Shown here: positions 17,632 to 26,403 of the stretch, one piece after another | Numbering within the stretch: the first letter of the stretch is position 1 | Layout of the letters: each line of letters starts with the position of its first letter | Source of the DNA: CPC320 sp002684375 | GTDB taxonomy: Bacteria; Pseudomonadota; Alphaproteobacteria; Rhodobacterales; Rhodobacteraceae | DNA: 64,000 nucleotides | Direction: 5' to 3' | Assembly (NCBI GenBank): GCA_965662545.1 | Contig: CBFIHZ010000016.1 | Span: 1-64,000, forward strand | Notes under the pieces: generated by a model | What the model was told of the DNA's origin: nothing | The model's input: only the letters and a program-made list of their open reading frames with translations | Databases searched by the model: none | Program-made: the position numbers and the translations under genes

Positions 17632-17675
17632 GAAAAGACCATCTAGGACTACTTGATAGCCTAAATGATCTTTTC
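17632..17675 (-). terminator. Long hairpin between dctP and dctM
   Basis: GAAAAGACCATCTAGG (17632-17647) and CCTAAATGATCTTTTC (17660-17675) pair over 16 bp with only two G-U wobbles in the leftward transcript, around a 12-nt loop. TTTTC and TTTC follow. It probably protects or terminates the dctP message, giving more binding protein than membrane subunits. The structure is seen; the effect is inferred. Confidence 0.65.
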
Positions 17676-17696
17676 ACAATATTGTAGGTGAACGAG

Positions 17697-18737
17697 TTAC
17701 AGAGCGCCAGCTTTTTCGAGCTGAGCAACAAAACCATCCATTCCTTGCTCTAGAAGAACTCTTCTGGCGACATCAGGTTCAAACGTGCCCTTTGCATCTA
17801 ACCAAGCACCGATCGCGCCTTCTCTCCACTTCGATAACTCTGCCTCGGTTGGGGTGTACCACTCGATCGCAGACGCTTTGATGGCATCTTCTCCATTCTT
17901 GATCCAGGCGTTATCTAACTGGTTTACTTTTTCTCCATAGGCATCGGCGGCTTCGTGCAACCACTCCTTTTCTTGCCCAGATAGCGCATTATATTGCCCG
18001 GCATCCATGGCAAGAATATTTCCAGACCACATACCACCTATTTCCGTAAAATACTTTGCCACTTCATGAAGTTTCGCTACGTGCTGCCAAGGACTGGCAA
18101 CATATTGACCCTCAACTACACCCGACTGAAGACCTTGATATAATTGGCTCCAATCGTAAGGTGTGGGAACAGCGCCCCAATTTTTAACAAGCATGAACTC
18201 AACTGGACTTTTAGTAGTACGCCACTTGAGACCTTTCATATCCTCAGGAACGTGGATCGATTTGGTTGCATTCCCAAGCTGCCTGAAGCCACCGCTCGAA
18301 TACACAGAAAGGCAAATGTGGCCCGCATTCTCGAGGGCAAGTTTGCACTGTCTTTCTGCCAGCCAATCATTTGATATTCGCTTAGCGTCTTCGAGTGATT
18401 TAAAGATGAAGGGCAAATCAAAAATTGCTAACTCTGATCCGAAATTCCCATAATTCGCAGTAGAACTGGTCCACAGCGCTATAAGTCCTTGGTTGGCTTG
18501 TTCTCCGCATTTCTGTTCGGCGCATAAACTTCTTTGATAGTGCGGTTCGACCCGCATCATTCCACCGGACGCTTTTTCCATGGCCGGTATCAGCGCCTGA
18601 TCTATGGCATCCCCAATCGGCATCCCCAATCTGCCAGTCGTCCCAAGTTTCAGCACCTTCTCAGCGCTGGCGCCCTCAACGCTACATAAAAGGGCCACAG
18701 CGGCCGCTGCCGCTTTCCACACGTAGTTATTTTTCAT
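17697..18737 (-). CDS. dctP: TRAP transporter periplasmic substrate-binding protein
   Basis: This 346-residue protein has a Sec signal ('MKNNYVWKAAAAAVALL', cleavage after 'GASA'). The mature part is a DctP-type binding protein. It has 'GLKWRTTKSPVEFMLVKNWGAVPTPYDWSQLYQGLQSGVVEGQ', whose Arg normally clamps the substrate carboxylate. So the ligand is probably an organic acid. A longer frame reaches 18791, but the ATG at 18737 has AAGGAG 7 nt upstream and gives a proper signal peptide. It is first in a leftward P-M-Q operon and divergent from the epoxide hydrolase gene, whose pathway may use the imported compound. Confidence 0.9.
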   Translation of the reverse strand: MKNNYVWKAAAAAVALLCSVEGASAEKVLKLGTTGRLGMPIGDAIDQALIPAMEKASGGMMRVEPHYQRSLCAEQKCGEQANQGLIALWTSSTANYGNFGSELAIFDLPFIFKSLEDAKRISNDWLAERQCKLALENAGHICLSVYSSGGFRQLGNATKSIHVPEDMKGLKWRTTKSPVEFMLVKNWGAVPTPYDWSQLYQGLQSGVVEGQYVASPWQHVAKLHEVAKYFTEIGGMWSGNILAMDAGQYNALSGQEKEWLHEAADAYGEKVNQLDNAWIKNGEDAIKASAIEWYTPTEAELSKWREGAIGAWLDAKGTFEPDVARRVLLEQGMDGFVAQLEKAGAL

Positions 18738-19144
18738 TTCTCGCTCCTTTTCAGCACAGCTCCGAGTTGGCTTTTTGAAAACGCGCAACACTACAAATCT
18801 GCTACTGCTCCATAGATGACACAGAGCGATCTATGAGAAAGGTACAGATCATTCTAATAGTAGGGACAGAATTGTATGTACTGCACATTTGTTCCATCAC
18901 AATATCCGCATCGCAGTCTGGATTATGGCTAATGGTACTGGATTCATGGTTTCAAATGGCCAGATTCGCCCACACCCAGGGTCACACTTGTCAGTAAAAC
19001 CAAAATCTGTCCCTATAAATTGCTAATTTTGCTCCTTACACGGATGATTATTATTTAGATAGTTCATCTGTGGTGGCGGTCTGAATGTTAAGATACAAGC
19101 CGGCCGATACACAAAAGAACAGGTACAAGTTTAGAAAGACCAGT
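18738..19144. promoter_or_regulatory. Divergent promoter region between dctP and epoxide hydrolase gene
   Basis: These 407 bp must contain promoters for both directions. The most striking structure is an inverted pair TAGGGACAGA (18861-18870) and TCTGTCCCTA (19006-19015), perfect over 10 bp and 155 bp from end to end. It is listed separately. Confidence 0.5.
18861..19015. repeat. 155-bp segment bounded by 10-bp perfect inverted repeats (MITE-like or operator pair)
   Basis: TAGGGACAGA opens and TCTGTCCCTA closes a 155-bp non-coding segment. This is the size and form of a miniature inverted-repeat element, but two distant operator half-sites would look the same. No transposase is present and no clear target duplication is seen beyond a possible TA. 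Confidence 0.4.
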
Positions 19145-20293
19145 ATGACGCCGATAAAACCTTTTTATTTAGATATCCCCGATGAAACGATAGCACATAT
19201 CAAGTCGCGGGTCGCGGAGTATCCTTGGCATGAAATGCCCGATGATGGCGGGTGGGATTACGGCGTCAATATGAATTATCTTAAAGAGTTTTGTGCCTAT
19301 TGGGCCAAGGACTATGATTGGCAAAAGCACCAGACTGCTATCAACCGTTTTTCCCACTTCAAGGCCCCGGTCGATGGTATTGATCTGCACTTTATCCATG
19401 AAAAAGGCAGCGGTGATAACGCAACACCTTTAATTATCAGCCATGGATGGCCCGGTACAATCGTTGAATTTCTGGATTTTATCGATCTGCTGGCGCATCC
19501 TGAAAAATACGGAGGTGATATCGATGACGCCTTTGATGTCGTGGCCCCCTCCCTGCCGGGATTTGGGTTTTCAGGACGCCCGCCACGGCCCTACGGCCCA
19601 CGGAAAATGGCCCGTGTGTTCAATACGTTGATGACCAAAACGCTGGGATATGACAGCTATGTCGCACAGGGTGGTGATTGGGGGGGCGCCATCTCCAGCT
19701 GGCTGGGATATGAACATGCCCCCGCCTGCAAAGCCATCCATATCAACATTTTGACAATGCGCCACAAGGACGGACCACAAACCCCAGAAGAACACCTTTG
19801 GGCGGATCAGTTTGAACACGACCAAATCATGGAAAACGGTTACCGCACACAACAGGCCACAAGACCCCAAACCCTCAGCTATGCGATGATGGACAGCCCA
19901 GTTGGTGTTGCGGCATGGATTTTGGAAAAGATGAATTCTTGGTCCGACACCGTCGGCAACGACGTCGAGAGCGTCTATACCAAGGATCAGTTGCTGACCA
20001 ACATCATGGTGTATATCGTCACCCGCACGTTCAACACCGCATCCTGGATTTATTATGGGCGCCGCGAAGAGGGCGGCCGCCTGCTATCGCCAGAGGGCAA
20101 AAGAGTAGAGGTGCCAACAGGCTGTGCCCTGTTTCCAGCGGAATTGCTGGCATGGCCACCGCGCAGCTATGCCGAACGCATTTATAACGTCACGCAATGG
20201 ACTGAAATGCCGCGCGGCGGGCATTTTGCGGCCATGGAACAGCCCGACCTGTTGATTCAAGATATTCGGAAATTCGTACGCTCGATCAAATAA
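19145..20293 (+). CDS. Epoxide hydrolase (alpha/beta hydrolase with EHN domain)
   Basis: This 382-residue protein begins with the epoxide hydrolase N-terminal domain ('IKPFYLDIPDETIAHIKSRVAEYPW'). The alpha/beta hydrolase core follows: the 'SHGWPGTIVEFLDFI' oxyanion region, nucleophile elbow 'QGGDWGG' (Asp nucleophile) and the terminal catalytic His in 'PRGGHFAAMEQPD'. It would open an epoxide to a diol using water. A longer frame starts at 19085, but relatives begin near the 'MTPIKPF' Met at 19145. It is followed 30 bp later by an aldehyde dehydrogenase in the same direction and is divergent from the TRAP importer, suggesting a catabolic unit for an imported compound. The natural substrate is unknown. 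Confidence 0.85.
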   Translation: MTPIKPFYLDIPDETIAHIKSRVAEYPWHEMPDDGGWDYGVNMNYLKEFCAYWAKDYDWQKHQTAINRFSHFKAPVDGIDLHFIHEKGSGDNATPLIISHGWPGTIVEFLDFIDLLAHPEKYGGDIDDAFDVVAPSLPGFGFSGRPPRPYGPRKMARVFNTLMTKTLGYDSYVAQGGDWGGAISSWLGYEHAPACKAIHINILTMRHKDGPQTPEEHLWADQFEHDQIMENGYRTQQATRPQTLSYAMMDSPVGVAAWILEKMNSWSDTVGNDVESVYTKDQLLTNIMVYIVTRTFNTASWIYYGRREEGGRLLSPEGKRVEVPTGCALFPAELLAWPPRSYAERIYNVTQWTEMPRGGHFAAMEQPDLLIQDIRKFVRSIK

Positions 20294-20323
20294 GCGCCCA
20301 ACCCCAAATTAAAGGAGACCGAC

Positions 20324-21814
20324 ATGTCAGAGACCAGAGCCTATTTTCACAACATTCGCGATACCGTCACACCAAACACGCAGGCGTTTATCGACGGCCA
20401 GTATTGTGATGCCGCCGACGGTGCCAAACTTGAGAACCTGAACCCTGCCACCGGTGAAATAATTGGTACTTTTAGCCATTGTGGCGCCGCCGATGTTGAT
20501 CGCGCTGTGGCAGCGGCCCGTCGGGTTTTTAATCAGGGGACCTGGTCGCGCGCTGCACCTGAGTACCGAAAAGAAATCCTGTTAAAGCTTGCCGATCTTG
20601 TCGAGAAAAACAAAAATGAACTTGCGGTTTTGGAAAGCGTCGATGCCGGTAAAACCATCACCGACTGTTTGCATGAAGTCGGTACTGAGGCCCCTGCATT
20701 TTTCCGCTGGTACGCCGAACTTGCCGATAAGACTTTTGGCAAAATCGCGCCCACAGCAGACGATGCGTTGGCACTGATCGTGAAAGAACCAGCTGGCGTA
20801 GCTGGTGCCATTCTGCCGTGGAATTTCCCGTTCCTGATGGCGGTTTGGAAAATCGCCCCCGCGCTGGCATCGGGGTGTTCAATTGTTGTTAAGCCAGCCG
20901 AGCAGACGCCCCTCAGCACACTTAAGCTGGGTGAGTTGGCCATTGAGGCCGGTATCCCCTCCGGCGTTCTGAATATTATTCCCGGCCTTGGCGAAACGGC
21001 CGGTCAGGCGATTGGCCTGCACAATGATGTCGATACCGTCTCATTTACCGGCTCAACCGAAGTGGGCCGTCTGTTCATGCGTTATTCCGGTGACAGCAAT
21101 CTCAAAAGCGTTGGGCTGGAAATGGGCGGCAAAAGCCCGTTTATTGTTTTGGATGACGCTGTGATCAGCGATGATCTGATCGAGCATGCCGCAATGGCGG
21201 CGTTCTGGAACGGCGGCCAAAACTGTTCGGCCAACATGCGCCAGATCATAGCCGCGCCTTTGGTTGATGAATTTTTGGATAAAATGCTCAAACGCGTTGA
21301 TACTTTCAAACTGGGCGATCCGCTTGATCCCGATACAACGATCGGCTCGATGATCACGGCCGAACATAAAGACCGGGTCATGGGCTATATTGCGTCGGGC
21401 AAAACCGAAGGCGCTAACCTTGTCGTAGGTGGAGACGTGGACGGGCCCGGCCATTTTGTTGCACCAACCGTTTTTGATGGCGTCACCAACGATATGACGA
21501 TTGCTAAAGACGAAATTTTTGGTCCCGTGCTTGGGGTTATGGCGGTTAAATCGGCCGAAGATGCTTTGGAAATCGCCACCGATACCGATTATGGCCTACA
21601 TGCAACCGTGTTCACCCGCGACATTGATCGGGCCATTTCTATGGCGCGCAAACTGCCCTGCGGCACTGTGTCGGTAAACGGATTCTCCGAAGGCGATATA
21701 AAGACGCCGTTTGGGGGCTACAAGCAATCAGGCTCGCTGGCTCGCGACAATGGCACAGAAGCCCTCGAGCAATACCTACAGACCAAGACCATCTGGATTG
21801 CGACACAAAGCTAG
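20324..21814 (+). CDS. NAD(P)-dependent aldehyde dehydrogenase
   Basis: This 496-residue protein is of the general aldehyde dehydrogenase superfamily. Visible are the N-terminal 'FIDGQYCDAADGAKLENLNPATGEIIG', the cofactor region 'ILPWNFPFLMAVWKIAPAL', 'FTGSTEVG', the catalytic Glu in 'LEMGGKSP' and the nucleophilic Cys in 'GGQNCSANMRQI'. The length is normal. It oxidises an aldehyde to the acid with NAD(P). An AGGAG-containing ribosome site precedes ATG 20324. It is cotranscribed with the epoxide hydrolase 30 bp upstream, so the diol may be oxidised or cleaved to an aldehyde handled here. The exact substrate is open. Confidence 0.9.
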   Translation: MSETRAYFHNIRDTVTPNTQAFIDGQYCDAADGAKLENLNPATGEIIGTFSHCGAADVDRAVAAARRVFNQGTWSRAAPEYRKEILLKLADLVEKNKNELAVLESVDAGKTITDCLHEVGTEAPAFFRWYAELADKTFGKIAPTADDALALIVKEPAGVAGAILPWNFPFLMAVWKIAPALASGCSIVVKPAEQTPLSTLKLGELAIEAGIPSGVLNIIPGLGETAGQAIGLHNDVDTVSFTGSTEVGRLFMRYSGDSNLKSVGLEMGGKSPFIVLDDAVISDDLIEHAAMAAFWNGGQNCSANMRQIIAAPLVDEFLDKMLKRVDTFKLGDPLDPDTTIGSMITAEHKDRVMGYIASGKTEGANLVVGGDVDGPGHFVAPTVFDGVTNDMTIAKDEIFGPVLGVMAVKSAEDALEIATDTDYGLHATVFTRDIDRAISMARKLPCGTVSVNGFSEGDIKTPFGGYKQSGSLARDNGTEALEQYLQTKTIWIATQS

Positions 21815-22152
21815 GGGCGAGAGGCGCATCGCGCGTGACGTACACCGTCTTTGTACCAAACATTCAACCAGACATCAGGGGCTGCCATCGCTGCCACCCC
21901 TGATGTTCAAATTACCCATTTCAAGGGTCCCGCAACCCACGGGGTCATAGTTTGGGGTCTTGGTTTGGGATCTGTCGCTTGGAGGTCTCGGGACCTGCAA
22001 GACTGCAGGACCGTTTGCAAAAGGCCGCATCTCCCTTGCCAAAAAATTTTCCACCGTGTTAGGCTTGGCGGTAAAAGCCAGTAGTTACAAACCCGACAGC
22101 CACACTTGAGACGCACCAGCCAAGGCCTGTGACTGACCAAAAGGATCACCAA
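21815..22152. other. 338-bp gap before the MocR gene
   Basis: No gene is seen. It holds the hairpin at 21874-21904, and a second perfect stem CCTGCA-AGAC-TGCAGG at 21994-22009 next to GGTCTCGGGACC. These are possible regulatory sites for the MocR-type gene that follows; nothing supports a more exact call. Confidence 0.4.
21874..21904 (+). terminator. Possible hairpin downstream of the aldehyde dehydrogenase
   Basis: ATCAGGGG (21874-21881) and CCCCTGAT (21897-21904) form an 8-bp perfect stem with a 15-nt loop, 60 bp after the aldehyde dehydrogenase stop. No T run follows, so factor-independent termination would be weak. Confidence 0.35.
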
Positions 22153-23643
22153 ATGGATGCTTCCACTCTGTTGTCAACGTCACAAGATATTGGTTCGTCA
22201 CCAATTGGTAAAAAGGATCTGGTGCGCCGAGCGATCTGCTCAAGAATTATAACCGGTATCTACCGAAAAGGTGACAATGTCCCTTCCTGCCGTGACATTG
22301 CAGGACAATTATTGGTGTCTAAAAACAGCGCCTATGAGGCGTATTACGATCTGGTAGGTCTCGGAATTCTTGAAGCACGCAACCGCTCTGGCTTTACCGT
22401 TGCGTTGGATATACCCGGGGTCAAAAAACAGCTTCCACCAGACAGTGCTTTGCAGGACGCGCCCCCCAAAAGCACCAAACCACGCCAATTTAATTGTCGA
22501 TTACCAGCAGCAAACATGCGCGCAAACCAGCCCCAAAACTGGACGCAATACCAGTTTCCCTTTGTCTATAACCAGATCGATACCGAACTGTTTCCCATTG
22601 AAGCCTGGCGCGAATGCTCGCGTCTGGCACTGGGACGAAAAGCCCTGCCGATATGGACCAGCGAAGCTGTTGACGTGGATTGTCCGGACCTAATTTTTCA
22701 GCTGCGTCAAAGGCTACTACACTATCGCGGGATCAACGTGGCAGAAGATGAAATATTGGTCACCGTCGGGGCCCAACACGCACTGTCGATTATCGGCACC
22801 CTGTTTGCGGAAGACCCGCGCCCTATCGCCTTTGAAAACCCGGGCTATCAAGAAGCCCGGCACATGTTTCACCTGTACAATAATCAAATCGCCCCTGTGC
22901 CTGTTGACATAGGCGGCTTTGACCCAGACCGCCTGCCAGCAGAGTTTAAATTGGCCTATATTACCCCCGGATGTCAGTTCCCGACCATGGTGGTTATGCC
23001 CGATGACAGGCGGGTGCGGGTGATCGAAAAAGCGCGTGCCGCAAATGCTTTGGTCATCGAAGATGACTATGAAATCGGGCTGGTTGGTCATGTCAAACTA
23101 AAGCCTGCGCTAAAGTCTCTCGACGAGGACGGCACTGTGATTTACGTGGGAAGCCTCTCAAAAACCTTGTCGCCAAGCATTCGCATGGGGTTTATTGTTG
23201 CGGATCGCGACATCATCAAATCGGCAAAGACTGTCCGAAGTCTCACTGTCCGGCATCCCCCGAGCATTGTTCAGGAAACGACCGCAATGTTTCTTGCTCA
23301 CGGGTATCACGACGCGCATATCAAGAACCTCAGAGAAATATACTCCCAACGCTGGCATATCATGCAGGAAGGCATAAAAAAACACTTACCGATGTTTTCA
23401 CCCGGCGACGCGACGGGGGGCACCTCGTTTTGGCTGACAGGCCCCGAAAATTTTGACGCTGAGGTTTTTGCGAAAAGGCTGCAGCAGCGCGGTGTTTTGA
23501 TCGAGCCTGGTCATATTTTCTATAATGGTGGTGTAACAAAAAATTCATTCAGAATCGGATTTCCATCCGTGGCTGGCAACAAAATTAACACCGGCCTTCA
23601 TCACATCAGTGACGAGGCTAAATCTTACCTTGAGACCCTTTAG
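22153..23643 (+). CDS. MocR-type regulator (GntR winged helix fused to aminotransferase fold)
   Basis: This 496-residue protein starts with a GntR-like winged helix ('VRRAICSRIITGIYRKGDNVPSCRDIAGQLLVSKNSAYEAYYDL'). From about residue 120 it continues as a fold-type I aminotransferase domain that binds pyridoxal phosphate. The lysine is in 'VGSLSKTLSPSIRMGF' and the cofactor Asp is in 'VIEDDYEIG'. MocR regulators use PLP or an amino compound as signal. The ATG at 22153 has AAAAGGATC at good spacing; the GTG at 22129 is less likely. It follows the epoxide hydrolase and aldehyde dehydrogenase genes and may control them, but a link to an amino substrate is not evident. It is probably monocistronic. 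Confidence 0.85.
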   Translation: MDASTLLSTSQDIGSSPIGKKDLVRRAICSRIITGIYRKGDNVPSCRDIAGQLLVSKNSAYEAYYDLVGLGILEARNRSGFTVALDIPGVKKQLPPDSALQDAPPKSTKPRQFNCRLPAANMRANQPQNWTQYQFPFVYNQIDTELFPIEAWRECSRLALGRKALPIWTSEAVDVDCPDLIFQLRQRLLHYRGINVAEDEILVTVGAQHALSIIGTLFAEDPRPIAFENPGYQEARHMFHLYNNQIAPVPVDIGGFDPDRLPAEFKLAYITPGCQFPTMVVMPDDRRVRVIEKARAANALVIEDDYEIGLVGHVKLKPALKSLDEDGTVIYVGSLSKTLSPSIRMGFIVADRDIIKSAKTVRSLTVRHPPSIVQETTAMFLAHGYHDAHIKNLREIYSQRWHIMQEGIKKHLPMFSPGDATGGTSFWLTGPENFDAEVFAKRLQQRGVLIEPGHIFYNGGVTKNSFRIGFPSVAGNKINTGLHHISDEAKSYLETL

Positions 23644-23730
23644 TCAAACCTCTCGACCTCTGATATCTGGTGCTTGATTTAAAAATTGATAACCCTGACC
23701 GTAGGGTAACTTTCCCAGAAACCGCCAGAC

Positions 23731-24514
23731 CTACTGCTTTTCAATAGTGCCACAAATATTGAGGGATTGACCCGATATATTCTTTCCGGCTGACGAACAT
23801 AAAAACACCGCCTGATTTGCAACACCCTGCGCAGTCACCATCCCCCGCAGCGATGCTTTATTGATGTATTTCTGTTCCATCTCACCATAGGCAACGCCCG
23901 GCGTCCGAGCACGCCCACAGATAACCGTTTCAATGCGGGGGCCCTCAACAATTCCGGGCAGAAAGGCATTGACGCAGATACCGCTCAGGCCCAACTCAAT
24001 AGCAAGGCTTTTTAACAAACCGATAATAGCCCATTTAGTTGCGGCATAGGGCGTCCAGTAGGCGTCTCCCAAGCGACCAGCCACGGATGATATGCACATA
24101 ATTGAGGCATTTTGGGATTTCTAAAGCATTGGAACCGCTCGGTTGGCGCAGCAAAAATGACCGTTTAGGTTAATATCCACCGTGCGGCACCAGTCATCTG
24201 CGGCGATTTTCTCGACCCCTGCCTGTCGGGCCTGCGATTCCGGCGCTATTAATCAACACATCAAGCCCACCCAAGTTGGCGTCAACCTTTTCAAACAACC
24301 GTGCAACCTGATCTGCCTGCGAAACATCACAGCGGCTTATTCCTCAAGTCCGATGTGTTTGTGCAATCTCATCAAGCGCCGCATCGGCAATATTGCAAAT
24401 ATGCAGGCGCGCGCCGGTGTGTGCAAAGCTCTCGGCAATGACCCGTCCGATACCGCTGGCCCCTGCAGTTACCAGAACACCAAGCTGTAAATAGTTTTCT
24501 GTGTCAGCAGTCAT
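23731..24514 (-). pseudogene. Decayed short-chain dehydrogenase gene
   Basis: The reading begins at ATG 24514 with a Rossmann start ('VLVTAGASGIGRVIAESFA'). It meets an in-frame TGA at codon 57 (24344-24346) and resumes in the same frame as 'CDVSQADQVARLFEKVDANLGGLDVLINSAGIAG'. A second stop is followed by a shift of frame, and a clean C-terminal part continues at 24099-23731 with the catalytic 'YAATKWA' and 'VNAFLPGIVEGPRIE'. Intact relatives are about 250 residues, which the whole span matches. With two stops and at least one frameshift it cannot make an active enzyme. It lies convergent to the MocR gene and upstream of nothing on its strand; its old substrate is unknown. Confidence 0.85.
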
Positions 24515-24691
24515 TTTTCCTCACCAAACATTTAAAGTTAAGGTCGTCATCGCCTTTGAGGTCAAGCGGCGCATACACCTCATCGAAGCTGGCGATATCA
24601 AGCGACAATCCAGCCAGAATTTCACAAATATTCCTCACCTGACTGGAAGATTGAGCTCGAGGGATTTGAAGGCCCCAAGATTTGGCACAAT

Positions 24692-25312
24692 TTATCCCCA
24701 GCCGTAATTAAAACTGACACTGATGCGTTCTTCATCCGCCAGATTTATCGGCACCTCGTGGCGCAACCAGCTTTCCCACAACAAGACATCCCCCACCTCG
24801 GGCGCGACATAAATGAAATTCCGCAATTCGTCGCGGGCATTGGCCTTACGCGTTGGCGCGGCCATCATCATCGCCAGGCGCGGATCCTCGAATTTTATCG
24901 CACTCGCACCTTCGGGCATTGTGACGTATGTGGTTCCGCTGATCACACTATGAGGGTGCAGATGCGATGTGTGCACCCCCCCGGTGGGCAAGATATTAAT
25001 CCATAGGGAATCCAGTTTGATTTTCTTGTCACCCAAATCAAACTGCAAATCTTTGGCAAAAGCTGCAACATGTTTATCCAAAACTTTAACAAGATCCTTG
25101 AAGGTGGGAAATCGCCAAGCCAGATCTGTCAATGACGCATAACTGGTATAGCCATGATAGTCATTTTTCTCGCACCATTCCTGCCCGGCCTCATCATCAT
25201 AGGCAATAGAGAGACAAGCGGACTCAAGCTCGGATGCGGCAGGCGGTTTGCCGAATTCGACCAAGGGCGCGCGATAAAGGCGGGTTGCGAAGAGCGATTC
25301 AATCTTTGACAT
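24692..25312 (-). CDS. Putative 2-oxoglutarate/Fe(II) oxygenase (TIGR02466-like)
   Basis: This is a 206-residue protein when started at 'MSKIESLFATRLYRAPL', the usual start of this family; the frame itself is open to 25399. The jelly-roll core has 'TSHLHPHSVISGTTYVTMPEGASAIKFEDPR', where the iron ligands His and Asp/Glu are expected, and a distal 'WLRHEVPINLADEERISVSFNYGW' with the second His and the Arg that binds 2-oxoglutarate. The product probably hydroxylates a small molecule or protein, but no member's role is known to me. It is divergent from a PhyH-type oxygenase gene (25558) across about 245 bp, which hints at joint regulation. Confidence 0.72.
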   Translation of the reverse strand: MSKIESLFATRLYRAPLVEFGKPPAASELESACLSIAYDDEAGQEWCEKNDYHGYTSYASLTDLAWRFPTFKDLVKVLDKHVAAFAKDLQFDLGDKKIKLDSLWINILPTGGVHTSHLHPHSVISGTTYVTMPEGASAIKFEDPRLAMMMAAPTRKANARDELRNFIYVAPEVGDVLLWESWLRHEVPINLADEERISVSFNYGWG

Positions 25313-25557
25313 GCACTTCTCATACCGCAGCATATCGTCCAAAGCGAGAGGCTCTGTCTCAGTGTCTAGTGATACTTCTGCATTAGGGCCGCTTTGCATG
25401 GGCTAACTTTTGACGAAGCTGCTATCAAATCACACCAAATGCTGTGCGAACCCAACAGCCAATAGACGCAAGTCCTGCAATGGACTAGGATCAATCTGTC
25501 GGATTTGGATATGAGCACGCCAGCGCAGAGCAATGGGATGGGGTAAAGGACAGGCAA

Positions 25558-26349
25558 ATGGTAACACAAACACAGATTTCAGATTTTCGCGCCCAAGGCG
25601 CTGTTTTGCTTAAAGGGGTGTTGAATGACCATATTGATGAGGCACGGCAAGCCATTGAGCAAAATATAGCGACCCCAAGCTGGCGCGAGCGGACTTACCG
25701 GCCTGAGGATGGCACTGCCCCTTTTTTCCAAGATTATGTTGTTTGGAATCAATTCGATGGATACCGCAATCTTGTCAAGAAATCCCCATTAGCCGAGATT
25801 GCCGCGCAGTTGATGTCATCTGAAACAGCACGCATTTTCCATGACCATATTTTGGTAAAAGAGCCAGGAAACTCGATTGTCACCCCATGGCATCAGGATC
25901 AACCCTATTATCTTGTAGATGGTGCGCAAAACGTCAGCTTCTGGATCCCGCTAGATCCCATTTCCCGCGACCGCACGATCGAATATATTTCCGGCTCTCA
26001 TCTTTGGGGTAAGTCGTTCAAACCCAAGCGCTTTGATGGATCGGATCTATTTGAGGGGGATACCTCAGAATCCATACCAGACATAGATGCAAGGCGGCAA
26101 GATCTTGATATCCTCGGTTGGGAAATGGAGCCGGGAGATGCGGTTGCCTTTAACTTTCGCACTTTGCACGGCGCACCGGCAAATACCTCGACATCGCGCC
26201 GCCGGGTGATTTCGTTGCGCTGGGTCGGCGATGATGCCGTTTTTATACAAAGACGCGGGACACCTTCACCGGCATTTCCCGACCTTAACTACGAAGATGG
26301 AGCGCCGTTTACAGGGCCAGAATTTCCGATAATTTATCCAACCGTATAG
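25558..26349 (+). CDS. Phytanoyl-CoA dioxygenase (PhyH) family protein
   Basis: This 263-residue protein is of the PhyH branch of Fe(II)/2-oxoglutarate oxygenases. The first two iron ligands are in 'TPWHQDQPYY' (His-x-Asp), the distal His in 'FRTLHGAPANTS', and the 2-oxoglutarate Arg in 'RRRVISLRW'. 'FWIPLDPISRDRTIEYISGSHLWG' is the usual family core. It would hydroxylate an unactivated carbon of a small substrate. AAAGGACAGG precedes ATG 25558. The gene is single and divergent from another putative oxygenase; substrate unknown. The 54 bp after it carry no obvious terminator, and the next gene converges on it. Confidence 0.85.
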   Translation: MVTQTQISDFRAQGAVLLKGVLNDHIDEARQAIEQNIATPSWRERTYRPEDGTAPFFQDYVVWNQFDGYRNLVKKSPLAEIAAQLMSSETARIFHDHILVKEPGNSIVTPWHQDQPYYLVDGAQNVSFWIPLDPISRDRTIEYISGSHLWGKSFKPKRFDGSDLFEGDTSESIPDIDARRQDLDILGWEMEPGDAVAFNFRTLHGAPANTSTSRRRVISLRWVGDDAVFIQRRGTPSPAFPDLNYEDGAPFTGPEFPIIYPTV

Positions 26350-26403
26350 AGGTGAACCCGCTTGTGGCCGACAATTTATGACGGTGTTTAAAGGACGTTT
26401 TAG

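Noticed and set aside
23692..23707. ACCCT/AGGGT hairpin after the MocR gene as a terminator
   Set aside because: The stem is only 5 bp and a real T run is absent; too weak to list.
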